Shown here piece by piece: positions 6,740 to 15,050 of a DNA stretch of 25,898 bases. Source of the stretch: an uncultured bacterium (GTDB taxonomy: Bacteria > Bacteroidota > Bacteroidia > Bacteroidales > Paludibacteraceae); assembly GCA_946183755.1 (NCBI GenBank), contig CAMHCZ010000006.1, positions 1-25,898 of the forward strand, in the 5' to 3' direction. The notes beneath the pieces were generated by a model, which made no database searches, was not told where the DNA came from, and saw nothing but the letters and a program-made list of their open reading frames with translations. The position numbers were made by a program, and so were the translations under genes. Within the stretch, counting starts at the first letter, position 1. Each line of letters begins with the position of its first letter.

Positions 6740-7375
6740 ATGATGTCGAGACATCGCCACTCTTTAATCGTATGCCTAAGCGCATTGTTGCTATGCTTCG
6801 GAACAGCGACAACGCGCGCGCAAGCGTTATGGGAGATAGGCGCCAAGGCTGGCGAGTCATTCTACCTCGGCGACGACAACCGCACACTGTTCAACGACTT
6901 GGCGCTGGCTGTCGGCGTTTACGGCAGATACAACTGGAACGCGCGATGGGCTTCCAAAGTGCAGATAGCCTATGGCAAAGTGTCATCGCCAATCGACAAG
7001 CACTATCTGACGGGCGATGTGCAGATGGAGTTCAACTTCTTCCCGTACGGGCAGATGAACACAGGGCTGTGGTCGAGGTTCTTCACGCCGTACATCTGCG
7101 TCGGAGTGGGATTGAACAGTTTCGACGACTCGAGAGACAAGATGCACTACGCATTCAACGTGCCATTCGGCATTGGCGTTAAATGCAAGGTGCTAAGGAG
7201 GATTAACGTGGGACTGGAGTGGACGATGCACAAAATGTTCACCGACAAGTTCGATGACAAGGACAACCCGTACGACTACGCCGACAAATCGACGTTTGCA
7301 AATATGGACTGGTTCTCAATGGCGACACTTTTCGTGGGCATAGACCTGGGCACACGAGGAAAGTTCTGCCGATGA
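6740..7375 (+). CDS. Outer membrane beta-barrel protein, DUF6089-like
   Basis: A 211-residue exported protein: Met-rich start with basic residues, hydrophobic core LIVCLSALLLCFG, cleavage around RAQ. The mature part alternates hydrophobic and polar residues as in a small eight-strand barrel, with WEIGAKAGESFYLGDDN near the start, SRFFTPYICVGVGLNSF in the middle and a final membrane strand ATLFVGIDLG. This composition and its position directly before uppS and bamA match the DUF6089 barrels of Bacteroidota. The role is unknown; linkage to bamA suggests envelope biogenesis. ATG 6740 and 6743 are adjacent alternatives. The gap to uppS is 25 nt, so it is likely the first gene of the transcript. 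Confidence 0.8.
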   Translation: MMSRHRHSLIVCLSALLLCFGTATTRAQALWEIGAKAGESFYLGDDNRTLFNDLALAVGVYGRYNWNARWASKVQIAYGKVSSPIDKHYLTGDVQMEFNFFPYGQMNTGLWSRFFTPYICVGVGLNSFDDSRDKMHYAFNVPFGIGVKCKVLRRINVGLEWTMHKMFTDKFDDKDNPYDYADKSTFANMDWFSMATLFVGIDLGTRGKFCR

Positions 7376-7400
7376 GCAAACAAAACGAAAGACACTGACA

Positions 7401-8144
7401 ATGACATATAAAGAGCAAATAAACAAAGAGAAATTGCCACAGCACGTAGCCATAATAATGGACGGCAACGGACGCTGGGCAATGCAGCGCGGAATGGACC
7501 GCACCGAAGGCCACAAGAACGCCATAGAGGCTGTGAGGGACACGATAACCGGAGCTGCGGAAATAGGAGTCAAGTACCTGACACTGTACACATTCTCGAC
7601 TGAAAACTGGAACAGACCTGAAAAGGAAGTGCACGCGCTCATGGCGCTGCTGGTCGATTACATCGAGAAAGAGACTCCGACGATGAACAAGAACAATATC
7701 AGATTCCAGGCCATAGGCGACCTGAGCCGTATGCCGAAGCCAGTGCTCGAGCAACTGAACGGATGCATCGAGAGCACAAGCAAAAACACAGGACTCACAC
7801 TCATACTCGCGCTTAGCTATTCGGCGAGATGGGAGATTATCGATGCAGTGAAGAGCCTGTGCGCCAAGGCAGCGAACAACGAATTGGACGTAAACAGCAT
7901 AAACGAAGACACCATATCCAAAGCATTGACAACCAAGGATTTCCCAGACCCAGACCTGATGATAAGAACCGGCGGCGAACTGAGAATCTCCAACTTCCTG
8001 CTTTGGCAACTGGCATACTCCGAGCTTTACTTCACCGACCAGTTCTGGCCAGATTTCCGCAAGGAGGACCTATACAAAGCAATCGTAAACTACCAAAACA
8101 GGCAAAGGCGTTTCGGACTGACCGAAGCACAGGTCGCTGAATGA
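7401..8144 (+). CDS. uppS: Isoprenyl transferase (undecaprenyl diphosphate synthase)
   Basis: A 247-residue cis-prenyltransferase that adds isopentenyl diphosphate units to farnesyl diphosphate to form the C55 lipid carrier for peptidoglycan and surface glycans. Motifs: HVAIIMDGNGRWA with catalytic Asp21, RTEGHKNA, TLYTFSTENWNRP, LSYSARWEI, and RTGGELRISNFLLWQLAYSELYF, followed by FWPDF. All five conserved regions are intact and length is typical. The stop codon overlaps the upstream bamA start (ATGA, 8141-8144), which indicates translational coupling. Confidence 0.97.
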   Translation: MTYKEQINKEKLPQHVAIIMDGNGRWAMQRGMDRTEGHKNAIEAVRDTITGAAEIGVKYLTLYTFSTENWNRPEKEVHALMALLVDYIEKETPTMNKNNIRFQAIGDLSRMPKPVLEQLNGCIESTSKNTGLTLILALSYSARWEIIDAVKSLCAKAANNELDVNSINEDTISKALTTKDFPDPDLMIRTGGELRISNFLLWQLAYSELYFTDQFWPDFRKEDLYKAIVNYQNRQRRFGLTEAQVAE

Positions 8145-10735
8145 ACCCAAGCCAGAAAGTAATGAAGATACTCAAGAAACTAATTATAACAATAGCCGCG
8201 ACACTCGGACTGGCAAGCTCACTGGCAGCGCAAGGCTCCACGGGGCTTGTGGTGGACTACAACAACGCTCCGAGGAAATACACCATAGCCGACATAAAGG
8301 TAACGGGAGCGGAAAACTACGATCCGTCGATTATAATCGGATTCTCAGGACTGTCAAAAGGACAGACCATATCCATACCGGGCGACGAGATAACCAACTC
8401 CATAAAGAGATTCTGGAAGCAAGGCCTCTTCAACGACGTGAAGATAAACGCATACAAGGTGGAGGGCAACGACATCTATCTGAACATCGTGCTGCAGCAA
8501 AGGCCTAAAATCACCAACGTGATAATAAACGGCGTGAAGAAGTCCGAAAGAGAGGACCTCGAGAAGCAGATAGGACTGACAAGAGGCGGACAGATGACCA
8601 AGAACCTTGAGGACCAGACACGACTCGCCGTCCAAAGATACTTCAAGGAGAAGGGCTATTACAATGTGCTTGTGAACATAAGGCAGAACCTTGACAACGC
8701 CATGCCTAACAGCGTCTATGTGAACATAGACATAGACAAGGGAAGCAAGGTGAAGGTGCACAAGATAAAGTTCGAGGGCAACGACAACCTTTCGGTATGG
8801 AAGCTGAACAGAGCCATGAAAAAGACCAACGAGGCTGGCAAATGGTATAACCTGTTCAGTTCAAAGAAATACGTCAAGTCGTTGTATGAGACCGACTTGC
8901 AGAACATCATAGACAAGTACAACCAGATAGGATACAGAGACGCATTCATCGAGGCGGACACCGTGAAGGACTGCGACAAGAAGTACAACCGAGTTGACAT
9001 AGACATAAAGATAAACGAGGGCAAGAAGTACTACGTGCGCGACATCAAGTGGGTGGGCAACACGCTGTACAACTCCAAAGACCTCGACAACCTGCTGAGA
9101 ATAAAGAAGGGCGACGTCTATAACGCCAAGTTGCTGAACGACCGTCTGATGAATGACGAGGACGCCGTGGCAAACCTCTATCAGGACAACGGCTACCTCT
9201 TCTCGAACATCGACCCGGTGGAAGTGAACATCGACGGCGACTCCATTGATTACGAGATGAGAATCTACGAGGGACAGCAGGCGGTGATAAACAAGATAGG
9301 CATAAACGGCAACGACAAGGTCTATGACCACGTAGTGCGCAGAGAGCTACGTACCAAGCCAGGACAGCTCTACAGCAAGAGCGACATCATGAGAACCATG
9401 AGAGAGATAGCCCAGATGGGATATTTCGACCCTGAGCAGATAGTGCCGGACATAAAGCCTAACCCTGAGAACGGAACTGTGGACATCGACTACAACCTGC
9501 AGAGCAAATCGTCCGACCAGGTGGAGATGTCGCTCGGATACGGCGCAACAGGACTGACCGGTTCTGTCGGACTGAAGTTCACTAACTTCGCCATACAGAA
9601 TATATTCAAGCCTAAGACCTACAGAATCGTGCCACAGGGCGAAGGACAGACACTCTCGCTGAGAGCCACGACCAACGGACGTTACTACACCTCGTTCTCC
9701 GGCTCGTTCACCGACAACTGGTTCGGAGGCAAGAGACCTAACCAGCTGACACTCTCGGCGTTCTACTCGATGCAGTCGGGCATAAGCAGCCGAAGCAACG
9801 TGTACGCCGCCAACTACTACTCGTCGATGTACAGCTCGTCGCAATACGGAACATACTACGCCTACGACATCGACCCTGACAAGTACATACACATCTTCGG
9901 AGTGTCGCTCGGACTGGGCAAGCGACTCAGCTGGCCTGACGACTACTTCACTCTGTCGGTGGCTGCGTCATACTCACGATACACGCTGAAGAACTGGAGC
10001 TACTTCATAATGACCGACGGAAACGCCAACAACTTCAACTTCGACGTGACATTCGGCAGAAGCTCCATCGACAACCCTATCTACACAAGAACCGGTTCGA
10101 TGTTCTCGGTGTCATGCGAGTTCACACCGCCATACTCGCTCTTCGACCACCGCGACTTCTCCAAGCTCTCCGACTCTGAGAAGTACAAGTGGCTTGAGTA
10201 TCACAAATGGAAAGTCAAGGGAAGAATATTCACTCCGCTCACCAAAGACCAGAAGCTCGTGCTGATGACGAGAATGGAGTACGGATTCCTGGGCTACTAC
10301 AACAAGGACCGCCGCTCGCCTTTCGGCACATTCTATGTGGGAGGAGACGGAATGTCCGGCAGCTACTCGACCTACTCGACCGAAGTCGTGGGACTGAGAG
10401 GATACGCCAGCGGTTCGCTCACGCCTTACACCGCAGCCGGAGGATATAACGGAAACCTGTACACAAGACTGTCGCTGGAGCTGCGCTACCCTATCGTGCT
10501 GAAAGGCTCGACGACGATTTTCGCGCTCGCATTCCTCGAAGGCGGAAACTGCTGGGCAGAGTTCAACGAGTTCAATCCGCTCGACCTGAAGCGTTCAGCC
10601 GGAGTCGGTGTCAGACTGTTCCTGCCTATGTTCGGACTCATGGGAGTCGATTGGGGATACGGATTCGACGAGGTCAAGAACACGCCTTCGTACAGCGGTT
10701 CGCACTTCAGCTTTGTCATCGGACAGGAATTCTAA
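8141..10735 (+). CDS. bamA: BamA/Omp85 outer membrane protein assembly factor
   Basis: Up to 864 residues. After the signal peptide (KKLIITIAATLGLASSLAAQ) come about five POTRA repeats (roughly residues 45-450; repeated patterns such as VKVHKIKFEGNDNLS, YYVRDIKWVGNTLYN and AVINKIGINGNDKVY), then a C-terminal 16-strand barrel with FTDNWFGGKRPNQL and the sequence VGLRGYASGSL, equivalent to the VRGF motif of strand-16 folding loop L6. It ends in Phe (FVIGQEF), as expected for an outer membrane barrel. It inserts outer membrane proteins in the BAM complex. ATG 8141 overlaps uppS; ATG 8162 gives a more ordinary signal peptide (MKILKKL...) and may be the true start. ATA and AGA codons dominate. Confidence 0.96.
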   Translation: MNPSQKVMKILKKLIITIAATLGLASSLAAQGSTGLVVDYNNAPRKYTIADIKVTGAENYDPSIIIGFSGLSKGQTISIPGDEITNSIKRFWKQGLFNDVKINAYKVEGNDIYLNIVLQQRPKITNVIINGVKKSEREDLEKQIGLTRGGQMTKNLEDQTRLAVQRYFKEKGYYNVLVNIRQNLDNAMPNSVYVNIDIDKGSKVKVHKIKFEGNDNLSVWKLNRAMKKTNEAGKWYNLFSSKKYVKSLYETDLQNIIDKYNQIGYRDAFIEADTVKDCDKKYNRVDIDIKINEGKKYYVRDIKWVGNTLYNSKDLDNLLRIKKGDVYNAKLLNDRLMNDEDAVANLYQDNGYLFSNIDPVEVNIDGDSIDYEMRIYEGQQAVINKIGINGNDKVYDHVVRRELRTKPGQLYSKSDIMRTMREIAQMGYFDPEQIVPDIKPNPENGTVDIDYNLQSKSSDQVEMSLGYGATGLTGSVGLKFTNFAIQNIFKPKTYRIVPQGEGQTLSLRATTNGRYYTSFSGSFTDNWFGGKRPNQLTLSAFYSMQSGISSRSNVYAANYYSSMYSSSQYGTYYAYDIDPDKYIHIFGVSLGLGKRLSWPDDYFTLSVAASYSRYTLKNWSYFIMTDGNANNFNFDVTFGRSSIDNPIYTRTGSMFSVSCEFTPPYSLFDHRDFSKLSDSEKYKWLEYHKWKVKGRIFTPLTKDQKLVLMTRMEYGFLGYYNKDRRSPFGTFYVGGDGMSGSYSTYSTEVVGLRGYASGSLTPYTAAGGYNGNLYTRLSLELRYPIVLKGSTTIFALAFLEGGNCWAEFNEFNPLDLKRSAGVGVRLFLPMFGLMGVDWGYGFDEVKNTPSYSGSHFSFVIGQEF

Positions 10736-10795
10736 AAAACGAGAACGGCACGAAATTTGATAGAGAAAAACGAAACTCACTTAAAACATAACACT

Positions 10796-11317
10796 ATGAA
10801 GAAATTACTTTTCACTATGATTGTTTGCGCCATTGCAGCAATGGGAGCAAACGCGCAAAAGAACGCAATAGCAGTCGTCGATATGAACTACATACTCAAG
10901 AACGTGCCTGCATACGAGTCAGCCACAGAGCAGCTGAACCAGGTGTCGCTCAAGTGGAAGAAGGAGATAGACGCATCGGCTGCAGAAGCCAAGAGCATGT
11001 ACGAGAACTACCAGACAGAGCTCGTGTTCCTCTCTAAGGAAATGCAGGTGAAGAAAGAGAACGAGATAGTGGAGAAGGAAAACGCCACAAAAGAGCTCAA
11101 GCGCAAATACTTCGGCGAGGACGGCGAACTCTTCAAAAAACGCGAGGCACTGATGAAGCCTATACAGGACGAAATCTACACAGCAGTGAAGGCTGTGGCT
11201 GACGCAGAAGGATACGCCATGGTGATAGACAAGTCGTCGGCAAGAAGCATCGTTTACGCAGTGGCTAAAGTTGACATCTCAGACCAGGTGCTTGCCAAGT
11301 TAGGATATTCAAAATAA
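10796..11317 (+). CDS. OmpH/Skp-family periplasmic chaperone (first copy)
   Basis: A 173-residue protein with signal peptide MKKLLFTMIVCAIAAMGANAQ followed by the OmpH core: IAVVDMNYILKNVPAYESATEQL, a long charged coiled coil with many Lys and Glu (about residues 45-115), and a C-terminal strand region YAMVIDKSSARSIVYA. Skp proteins hold unfolded outer membrane proteins in the periplasm and deliver them to BamA. The frame is open to 10757, but the Met at 10796 begins a perfect signal peptide, so I use it. The gap to bamA is 60 nt; co-transcription with bamA is likely. Confidence 0.93.
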   Translation: MKKLLFTMIVCAIAAMGANAQKNAIAVVDMNYILKNVPAYESATEQLNQVSLKWKKEIDASAAEAKSMYENYQTELVFLSKEMQVKKENEIVEKENATKELKRKYFGEDGELFKKREALMKPIQDEIYTAVKAVADAEGYAMVIDKSSARSIVYAVAKVDISDQVLAKLGYSK

Positions 11318-11323
11318 TTGACC

Positions 11324-11331
11324 TACTTTTG
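11324..11331 (+). promoter_or_regulatory. Candidate -7 box before the second OmpH gene
   Basis: TACTTTTG matches TAnnTTTG exactly, 39 nt before ATG 11371, but no good TTTG is found 19-21 bp upstream. It could add expression of the second chaperone gene to read-through from the bamA operon. Confidence 0.4.
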
Positions 11332-11370
11332 CACCATTCAAAAAATTAACACAACAAAAAAACAAACAAT

Positions 11371-11907
11371 ATGCTCAAGAAACTTTTAATCGCCGCACTC
11401 ATGGCACTGCCTGTAGGAGTGATGGCACAGGAACTGAAAATCGCAACAGTCAACACTCAGGAAGTAATATCTGTTTATCCTGCATACGCCGAGGCACAGA
11501 CACAGCTGGAGAAGCAGAGCAAGCAGTATGAGGACGAGTTGCTGAAACTCAACCAGGAGGGACAGAAGAAACTCGAGGAGTATCAGAAACTGGCTGAGGA
11601 CAAGAACACAGACCCAGCGATACTCAAGGCACGCGAGGACGAAATAGGCGCGCTGCAGCAGAGAATACAGCTCTTCAACCAGAGCGCACGCGAGCAGCTT
11701 CAGAAGAAGCAGGAGCAGCTCATGGCACCTATCATCACAGCAGTGAGAAACGCCATAAGCGAAGTTGGAAACGAAGGCAAGTACACCTTCATCCTCGACC
11801 AGCAGGTGACATCGTTCCGCGCATCAAACGCGCCTGACGTAACTGCACAGGTGAGAAAGAAGCTCAACATCCCTGCAAACGCAAAGCCTGTGAACGTACC
11901 ACAGTAA
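11371..11907 (+). CDS. OmpH/Skp-family periplasmic chaperone (second copy)
   Basis: A 178-residue paralogue of the preceding gene with signal peptide MLKKLLIAALMALPVGVMAQ, the core KIATVNTQEVISVYPAYAEAQTQLE, a Gln/Lys/Glu-rich coiled coil (about residues 45-120) and a C-terminal segment YTFILDQQVTSFRASNAPDVTAQVRKKL. Same expected role: chaperoning barrels across the periplasm. Two adjacent copies after bamA are common in Bacteroidota. The two copies differ enough in sequence that they are probably not recent duplicates. A strong terminator follows. Confidence 0.93.
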   Translation: MLKKLLIAALMALPVGVMAQELKIATVNTQEVISVYPAYAEAQTQLEKQSKQYEDELLKLNQEGQKKLEEYQKLAEDKNTDPAILKAREDEIGALQQRIQLFNQSAREQLQKKQEQLMAPIITAVRNAISEVGNEGKYTFILDQQVTSFRASNAPDVTAQVRKKLNIPANAKPVNVPQ

Positions 11908-11928
11908 CATTCGAACAACACAATAAAG

Positions 11929-11959
11929 AAAGCACTCCCGAAACGGAGTGCTTTTTTTG
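11929..11959 (+). terminator. Rho-independent terminator of the bamA-ompH operon
   Basis: AAAGCACTCC pairs with GGAGTGCTTT around the loop CGAAAC and is followed by a run of T (TTTTTTTG). It separates the envelope block from the pit-phoBR genes. Confidence 0.92.
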
Positions 11960-11962
11960 TTT

Positions 11963-12000
11963 GTAACATTTTTGTAACACAGGTGTAACGGGTGGGTAAC
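11963..12000 (+). promoter_or_regulatory. Candidate PHO box: four GTAAC repeats at exact 11-bp spacing
   Basis: GTAAC occurs at 11963, 11974, 11985 and 11996, each exactly 11 bp from the next; the longer 11-mers are TTGTAACATTT, TTGTAACACAG, GTGTAACGGGT and GGGTAACAGAA. PhoB-type regulators bind direct repeats with 11-bp period, next to and in place of the -35 region. The array ends 10 bp before a plausible -7 box, and the genes that follow are a phosphate transporter and a PhoB/PhoR pair. Assignment as a PhoB operator is inference from pattern and context. Confidence 0.7.
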
Positions 12001-12010
12001 AGAAGAGAGA

Positions 12011-12018
12011 TTTATTTG
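12011..12018 (+). promoter_or_regulatory. Probable -7 box of pit
   Basis: TTTATTTG has one mismatch to TAnnTTTG. The expected -33 position falls within the GTAAC repeat array, as in activator-dependent Pho promoters where the operator replaces the upstream box. Start would be near 12025. Confidence 0.4.
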
Positions 12019-12061
12019 CAGTGGAGATTGCAAAAAAGTACTAACCCAAAACCTGAAAAAA

Positions 12062-14272
12062 ATGTTTCTGACTATTGTTGTGTTCATGATTATCCTCGCC
12101 CTGTTCGACCTCTACGTGGGCGTGAGCAATGACGCCGTGAACTTTCTGAGCTCCGCCATAGGAGCCAAAGTGGCGAAGTGGAGAACAATAATGATAATTG
12201 CGGCGCTGGGCATCATCATAGGCGCGCTGATGAGCGACGGCATGATGGACATAGCCCGCCACGGAATACTCGACCCCGACTATTTCACATTCAACGAGGT
12301 GATGATGGTATTCGTGGCAGTGATGATAACCGACGTGATAGTGCTGGACCTCTTCAACACGCTGAAAATGCCGACATCCACGACTGTGTCGCTCGTCTTC
12401 GAGCTGCTCGGCGCGGCATTCATAATATCTGTGCTCAAGGCAAGCGAGAACGCGAGCCTCAGCATAGCCGAGCTGCTGAACTTCGACAAGGCGTTCAGCG
12501 TGATACTCGCCATATTCACATCGGTGGGCATAGCCTTCTTCAGCGCGGTGATTGTGCAGTGGATTGCCAGAATGATATTCTCGTTCCACTACAAGGGCAA
12601 GGGCGCTGCCACCGTCATATTCGGCGCGCTGGCATTCACGCTGATAACGTACTTCATCTTCGTGAAAGGCATAGGGGCGCAGCTGGCGTTAGATGCCAAA
12701 TGGATGGAGATGATGATAGCGTTCATATTCGTAGCATCGGCGGCTGTTACGGCTGTGCTGTACATCTGCCACGTGAACATATTCAAGATGATAGTGCTTC
12801 TTGGCACATTCGCCCTGGCAATGGCGTTCGCCGGCAACGACTTGGTGAACTTCATCGGCGTGCCGCTTGCTGGCGTCAGCTCCTATCTGGACTTCACAGC
12901 CAACGGCAGCGGCAATCCTGACACGTTCATCATGCACTCGCTGAGCGAGTCGGCTGAGACTCCGAGGATATTTCTCATAATAGCCGGAGCGGTGATGATA
13001 ACCGCCATGTGGCTGTCGCGCAAGGCCAAGGACGTGGTGAACACGAGCGTCAGTCTGTCCAGCCAGGACGAGTCGGACAACATGTTCGGGTCGTCGCTGC
13101 CGGCACGCGCCATAGTCAGGAACGCGCAGAAAGTGTCGGAGTTCGTGGACAAGATGATGCCGAGGAAGATGAAGAACTTCATTAACTCACGGTTCAACGA
13201 CAAAGAGATAATCTACGACGGCAACGGCGCGGCGTTCGACATGGTGCGGGCGTCGGTCAATCTGGTGCTTGCCGCATTCCTCATAATACTGGGCACTACC
13301 CTCACCCTGCCGCTCTCCACGACCTACGTGACATTCATGGTGGCAATGGGCAGCTCGCTCGCCGACAAAGCATGGGGACGCGAGAGCGCCGTGTTCCGTG
13401 TGACGGGAGTGCTGTCGGTGATAGGCGGATGGTTCATAACCGCCGGACTCACATTCCTCATCTGCTCCGTCATCTGCCTTATAATCTACAAATGCGGATT
13501 CGTAGCGATAATAATCCTGATGGCTGCATGCGTGACGATACTTGTGAAGAACAACTTGAAGAAACGCCGCTCGGCCGACGCAGAGTCGGACATGATATAC
13601 TCCGCCATGATGAAAAGCCACGACCCCGTGATAATACACGACCTGCTGAACAAGCACGTGGCAAAGACACAGAGCGGCGCAGCCGAGTTCACAAGAAAGC
13701 AGATAAACGTGATACTCAACGCACTGTGCGACAACGACCCATCGAAACTCAGAAAGTCTGTGAGGGCGATTGACAAGAAGAAGCAGGAACTGAAAAAAGA
13801 ACAGAAAAGAGAAATACTCTGCATGAGAAAACTGCCTGCCGAGGCGATAATCGAGCGCAACACATGGTTCTATCTGGGCATGAACAGCGCCGAGCAATAC
13901 ATGTACTGCCTGAAGCGCATGATTGAGCCTATAAAGGAGCATATAGACAACAACTTCACGCCGATGCCGCAGGAATACGCCGACGAGTGCAAGCCTATAA
14001 TCAAGGAAGCCGAGGAACTGATGCGCATTGGCGCCGAGATGATAAAGGAAAGGAACTTCGCAGCATACGATGCCACAAGAGAAGAGGCGGAAAAATGCAA
14101 AAAACGGCTATCGGCACTGCGATACACGCATACCAAAAGAATGCAGTACGACAAGAACAAGGAGAATCTGCGCATATCGCTCGTGTACCTGAATACGCTG
14201 CAGGAAATGCAGATGATAATAAGCACCATGAGGCATCAGCTGAGAGCAAGCAAGAAATTCAACGAAGACTGA
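12062..14272 (+). CDS. pit: PiT-family inorganic phosphate transporter with C-terminal PhoU-like domain
   Basis: A 736-residue protein. The first about 490 residues are a polytopic membrane transporter with the two inverted PiT signature repeats: GVSNDAVNFLSSAIGAKV near residue 20 with MPTSTTVSLV after it, and FAGNDLVNFIGVPLAG near residue 258 with LPLSTTYVTFMVAMGSS further on. It carries phosphate, probably with a cation, through the inner membrane. The last about 230 residues are soluble and helical, rich in charged residues (SAMMKSHDPVIIHDLLNKHV, MIEPIKEHIDNNF, RIGAEMIKERNF), and look like a PhoU-type accessory domain. Length is typical for the long Bacteroidota form. It is preceded by the GTAAC array and followed by phoB and phoR genes, which points to control by phosphate supply. 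ATA is frequent for Ile. Confidence 0.92.
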   Translation: MFLTIVVFMIILALFDLYVGVSNDAVNFLSSAIGAKVAKWRTIMIIAALGIIIGALMSDGMMDIARHGILDPDYFTFNEVMMVFVAVMITDVIVLDLFNTLKMPTSTTVSLVFELLGAAFIISVLKASENASLSIAELLNFDKAFSVILAIFTSVGIAFFSAVIVQWIARMIFSFHYKGKGAATVIFGALAFTLITYFIFVKGIGAQLALDAKWMEMMIAFIFVASAAVTAVLYICHVNIFKMIVLLGTFALAMAFAGNDLVNFIGVPLAGVSSYLDFTANGSGNPDTFIMHSLSESAETPRIFLIIAGAVMITAMWLSRKAKDVVNTSVSLSSQDESDNMFGSSLPARAIVRNAQKVSEFVDKMMPRKMKNFINSRFNDKEIIYDGNGAAFDMVRASVNLVLAAFLIILGTTLTLPLSTTYVTFMVAMGSSLADKAWGRESAVFRVTGVLSVIGGWFITAGLTFLICSVICLIIYKCGFVAIIILMAACVTILVKNNLKKRRSADAESDMIYSAMMKSHDPVIIHDLLNKHVAKTQSGAAEFTRKQINVILNALCDNDPSKLRKSVRAIDKKKQELKKEQKREILCMRKLPAEAIIERNTWFYLGMNSAEQYMYCLKRMIEPIKEHIDNNFTPMPQEYADECKPIIKEAEELMRIGAEMIKERNFAAYDATREEAEKCKKRLSALRYTHTKRMQYDKNKENLRISLVYLNTLQEMQMIISTMRHQLRASKKFNED

Positions 14273-14284
14273 TGGATATGCATG

Positions 14285-14315
14285 ATTGACAAAAACATAG
14301 AGTTTACTATTTTTG
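14285..14315 (+). promoter_or_regulatory. Candidate promoter of the phoB-phoR pair
   Basis: ATTG (14285-14288), a 19-bp spacer and TATTTTTG (14308-14315) fit the Bacteroidota promoter with one mismatch in the upstream box. It lies 18 nt before the regulator start, so the pair can be expressed apart from pit. Confidence 0.55.
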
Positions 14316-14333
14316 TAGAAAAACATATCGCAC

Positions 14334-15050
14334 ATGGCAGACAGCAGTAAGAGAAGAATATTAGTTGTGGACGACGAGGAGGACCTCTGCGAGATACTGC
14401 GCTTTAACCTTGAGAACGAGGGCTACGACGTAGATACAGCCTTGTCGGCAGAGGAGGCGCTGAGCATGGACATCCAGCAGTACTCGCTCATACTGCTGGA
14501 CGTGATGATGGGCAAGACAAGCGGATTCCAGATGGCGAAGCTGCTGAAACAAAACGAGCAGACCGCGAAGGTGCCGATAATATTCCTCACCGCACGAAAC
14601 TCCGAAAACGACGCCGTGACCGGGCTGACACTCGGCGCCGACGACTATATCGCGAAGCCGTTCTCGCTGAGGGAGGTCATGCTGAGAGTGAGCGCAGTGA
14701 TACGCCGCACCGCAGGCGACAGCGCAAAGGACGCCGAGAGCACGGAGGACAAGACGGTGAGTCACGAAGGGCTGGTCATAGACACTGTGTCGAAGACCGT
14801 GTCGGTGGATTCGCAAATCGTCGCTTTCACAAAAATCGAGTACGGACTATTGTTGACACTGCTGTCGCACAAGGACAGAGTCTTCAGCCGACAGGAACTG
14901 ATTGAGAGAGCATGGCCGCACGACGTGGTGGTGCTGGATCGCACTGTCGATGTGAACATAACACGACTGAGAAAGAAAATAGGCAGATACGCCGACCACA
15001 TAACGACACGTCCCGGATTCGGATACACATTCACAGACAAACTGACATGA
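14334..15050 (+). CDS. phoB: OmpR/PhoB-family response regulator, probable PhoB
   Basis: A 238-residue two-domain regulator. The receiver (residues about 8-125) has the acidic pair Asp13-Asp14, phosphoacceptor Asp56 in LLLDVMM, Thr86 in FLTAR and Lys108 in YIAKPF. The C-terminal winged helix (about 140-236) shows FTKIEYGLLLTLLSHKDRVFSRQELIERAW and VLDRTVDVNITRLRKKIG, the typical DNA-contact and wing regions of this family. It overlaps the kinase gene by 4 nt (ATGA) and follows pit by 61 nt, so control of phosphate genes is likely. The family also includes many regulators for other signals, so the PhoB name rests mainly on context and on the PhoR-like kinase. Confidence 0.82.
   Translation: MADSSKRRILVVDDEEDLCEILRFNLENEGYDVDTALSAEEALSMDIQQYSLILLDVMMGKTSGFQMAKLLKQNEQTAKVPIIFLTARNSENDAVTGLTLGADDYIAKPFSLREVMLRVSAVIRRTAGDSAKDAESTEDKTVSHEGLVIDTVSKTVSVDSQIVAFTKIEYGLLLTLLSHKDRVFSRQELIERAWPHDVVVLDRTVDVNITRLRKKIGRYADHITTRPGFGYTFTDKLT

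Noticed and set aside
7239..8009. 256-codon minus-strand open frame opposite DUF6089/uppS
   Set aside because: It spans two real genes with all uppS motifs on the other strand and shows no domain.
12178..12921. 247-codon plus-strand frame inside pit
   Set aside because: Arg/His-rich out-of-frame translation of the PiT transporter, whose signature repeats are in the other frame.
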